Source of the DNA: Anthoceros angustus
Taxonomy: Eukaryota; Streptophyta; Anthocerotopsida; Anthocerotales; Anthocerotaceae
DNA: 64,000 bases
Direction: 5' to 3'
Assembly (NCBI GenBank): GCA_010909165.1
Contig: MU008225.1
Location: 99,440-163,439 of the forward strand
A model generated the notes under the pieces. The model did not search any database and had not been told where the DNA came from. It saw nothing but the letters and a program-made list of their open reading frames with translations. Positions 62,976 through 64,000 of this stretch are shown one piece after another. The first letter of the stretch is position 1. Each line of letters begins with the position of its first letter. A program made the position numbers and the translations under genes.

Positions 62976-63080
62976 AGGGTGCAGACCGGACTTCCGGAGG
63001 TCACCCATCCATCGATCCGCCCAAGGGCGCTTAACTGCGGAGTTCGATGGGATCCGGTGTAGTAGCCCAGTGACCGCACC
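62976..63080 (-). rRNA. 5S rRNA copy 36, near full length
   Basis: 105 bp. Lost cagtac near the C box; 5' end keeps gtgtagtagcccagtgacc. Confidence 0.83.
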
Positions 63081-63639
63081 ACGTGTACCAAGGGCGCCCA
63101 CGTGACCAACACGTGCTGGCATCCGCCTTGGCCGCCGCCAGCCCCAGTCATTCTTTGTGACACGTGTGTGTGTGACGTTTTGTGGGGCTCATTCTTTGTG
63201 GCCGCGTGTGTGTGACGCTTTGTTGAGGGTGATAAAAGTGGGCGCGAAATGCCTTGAAGAAAGTGATAAAAGTGGAGGTGGGGCGAAATGCCTTGAATAA
63301 AGAAAGGGTGATACAAGTGGAGGTGGGGCGAAATGCCTTGAATAAAGGTGATAAAAGTGGAGGCAGACATGAAATACTTTGAATAAAGTGATAAAAGTGG
63401 AGGTGATTGGATTATGTAGGCAGCAAAAGGTACTTCAATCTAGGATCAGCAAATGGTGATTCAATTCTCTAGGAATGAGTGGGTTTGGGTGCCATATAGT
63501 GTGTGATGTAGGAGGAAGTAGGAGTTGGGTTTGGGTTTCATTTGACATAGGCATGGATTTTATTCATAGAGGTGTGAGGTGTGTGATGTGGGACATGGGA
63601 GTTGGGTTTTGTTTTATCCATGAAGCTTTCAAGAGGAGA

Positions 63640-63734
63640 AAGGGTGCGACCGGACTTCCGGAGGTCACCATCCCGATCGATCCGCCCAAGGGCGCTTAAC
63701 TGCGGAGTTCGATGGGATCCTAGATGAAGCACCA
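63640..63734 (-). pseudogene. 5S rRNA copy 37, 5' end replaced
   Basis: 95 bp. After gggatcc the sequence becomes tagatgaagcacc, then leaves the array pattern. Confidence 0.76.
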
Positions 63735-64000
63735 CGGTACGACGAATGGAGGAAAGAGGACGGCCCTCCGAAATTCCGCAGAGATCCTCGACATGATGGA
63801 CGGAGGAGTGAAGGCCCATGCCAAGAATGGGGCAGAAATGCCTTGAATAAAGGGTGATACAAGTGGAGGCGGGACATGGAGTTGGGTTTTGTTTTATCCA
63901 TGAAGCTTTCAAAGACCAACTTCCTCCGCTTTGTTGAGGGTGATACAAGTGGAGGCGGGACATGGGAGTTGGGTTTGGGTGCCATATAGTGTGTGAGGCC
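63735..64000. other. Disrupted array end
   Basis: About 95 bp of sequence not seen elsewhere (acgaatggaggaaagaggac... to ...catgccaagaatg), followed by short spacer pieces in a scrambled order: gggtgatacaagtggagg, gttgggttttg, then gccatatagtgtgtg. No 5S gene follows before the edge. Confidence 0.7.

Larger units (their letters stand above)
36304..64000 (-). repeat. 5S rDNA tandem array (37 recognisable copies)
   Basis: Tandem units, mostly about 690-790 bp, each with a minus-strand 5S gene of up to 118 bp and a spacer. Spacer order on the plus strand after the 5S start is: CACGTG cluster; a G/C-rich stretch (ccgccggcagcccggg); two units of about 46 bp (gtcattctttgtgacgg...gtgtgtgtgacg) with a TG run; five or six units of about 35-50 bp (gggtgataaaagtggagg...aaatgccttgaa); three units of about 28 bp (gggtgattggattatgtagg); then a longer single-copy part to the 3' end of the next 5S. 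No 18S, 5.8S or 25S sequence was found. The array runs to the right edge. It lacks a 5S gene between 41868 and 43184, and is compressed at 56268-56475. Confidence 0.95.

Noticed and set aside
36325-63985. Many minus-strand reading frames of 60-200 residues with repeated Phe-Tyr-His-Pro-Phe-Phe-Lys-Ala-Phe and Ser-Arg-His-Phe patterns
   Set aside because: They are translations of the 5S spacer minisatellites and of the 5S genes themselves. They shift frame from unit to unit and have no consistent start or conserved protein.
36304-64000. CRISPR-like array (regular repeats)
   Set aside because: The period of about 0.7 kb, the 5S genes in each unit and the plant context exclude a CRISPR array.
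36304-64000. Telomeric or centromeric satellite
   Set aside because: No TTTAGGG-type repeats were seen, and each unit contains a recognisable 5S gene.

Overview
The window is plant nuclear DNA. The genes have short GT-AG introns (about 75 to 240 bp where resolved) and encode plant-type proteins: a PLS-class PPR protein, an A-type cytochrome P450, an organellar glutamyl-tRNA synthetase, an EngB GTPase, a RAD52-like organellar protein, TRAPPC11, NDPK, peroxisomal hydroxypyruvate reductase and a branched-chain aminotransferase. Compact spacing, a PLS PPR gene and a DUF7869-type element suggest a seed-free land plant (hornwort, lycophyte or moss) or a close streptophyte alga. I cannot name the species from sequence alone.

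Layout. 1-0.33 kb: 5' part of ribosomal protein eS30 on the minus strand, running off the left edge. 0.33-6.5 kb: AT-rich DNA, a decayed DUF7869-type element (1.2-4.3 kb) and a probable solo LTR (5.84-6.46 kb). 6.5-29.2 kb: a dense block of ordinary genes: PPR (-), P450 (+), GluRS (-), EngB (+), RAD52-like (-), TRAPPC11 (-), NDPK (+), HPR (+), BCAT (-). I resolved six multi-exon gene models exon by exon, with all phases consistent: P450 (517 aa), GluRS (620 aa), EngB (370 aa), RAD52-like (218 aa), TRAPPC11 (1215 aa) and NDPK (149 aa). Several pairs are divergent with short shared promoters. 29.8-34.7 kb: low-complexity, duplicated, poorly coding DNA with two related blocks, a coding minisatellite, a decayed PPR fragment and a 273-bp tandem duplication. 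34.69-36.14 kb: a partial, frameshifted second copy of BCAT. 36.1-64.0 kb: a tandem array of 5S rRNA genes, all on the minus strand. There are 37 recognisable copies at about 0.7-0.8 kb spacing, with spacers built of several minisatellites and no 18S/5.8S/25S sequence.

Function. The gene block is housekeeping. Five or six genes serve organelles: PPR for RNA processing, GluRS for charging tRNA-Glu, EngB for organellar ribosome assembly, the RAD52-like protein for organelle DNA repair, BCAT for amino-acid metabolism, and peroxisomal HPR for photorespiration.

The most unusual part is the 5S array. Only one of 37 copies is full length. Copies differ mainly by small deletions. Each start is preceded by up to three CACGTG palindromes. 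Three copies of a diverged 5S-derived element sit in or beside the array in the opposite orientation, and one of them forms the junction with the duplicated BCAT fragment. Part of this pattern may come from unpolished long-read assembly, which is discussed in the findings.
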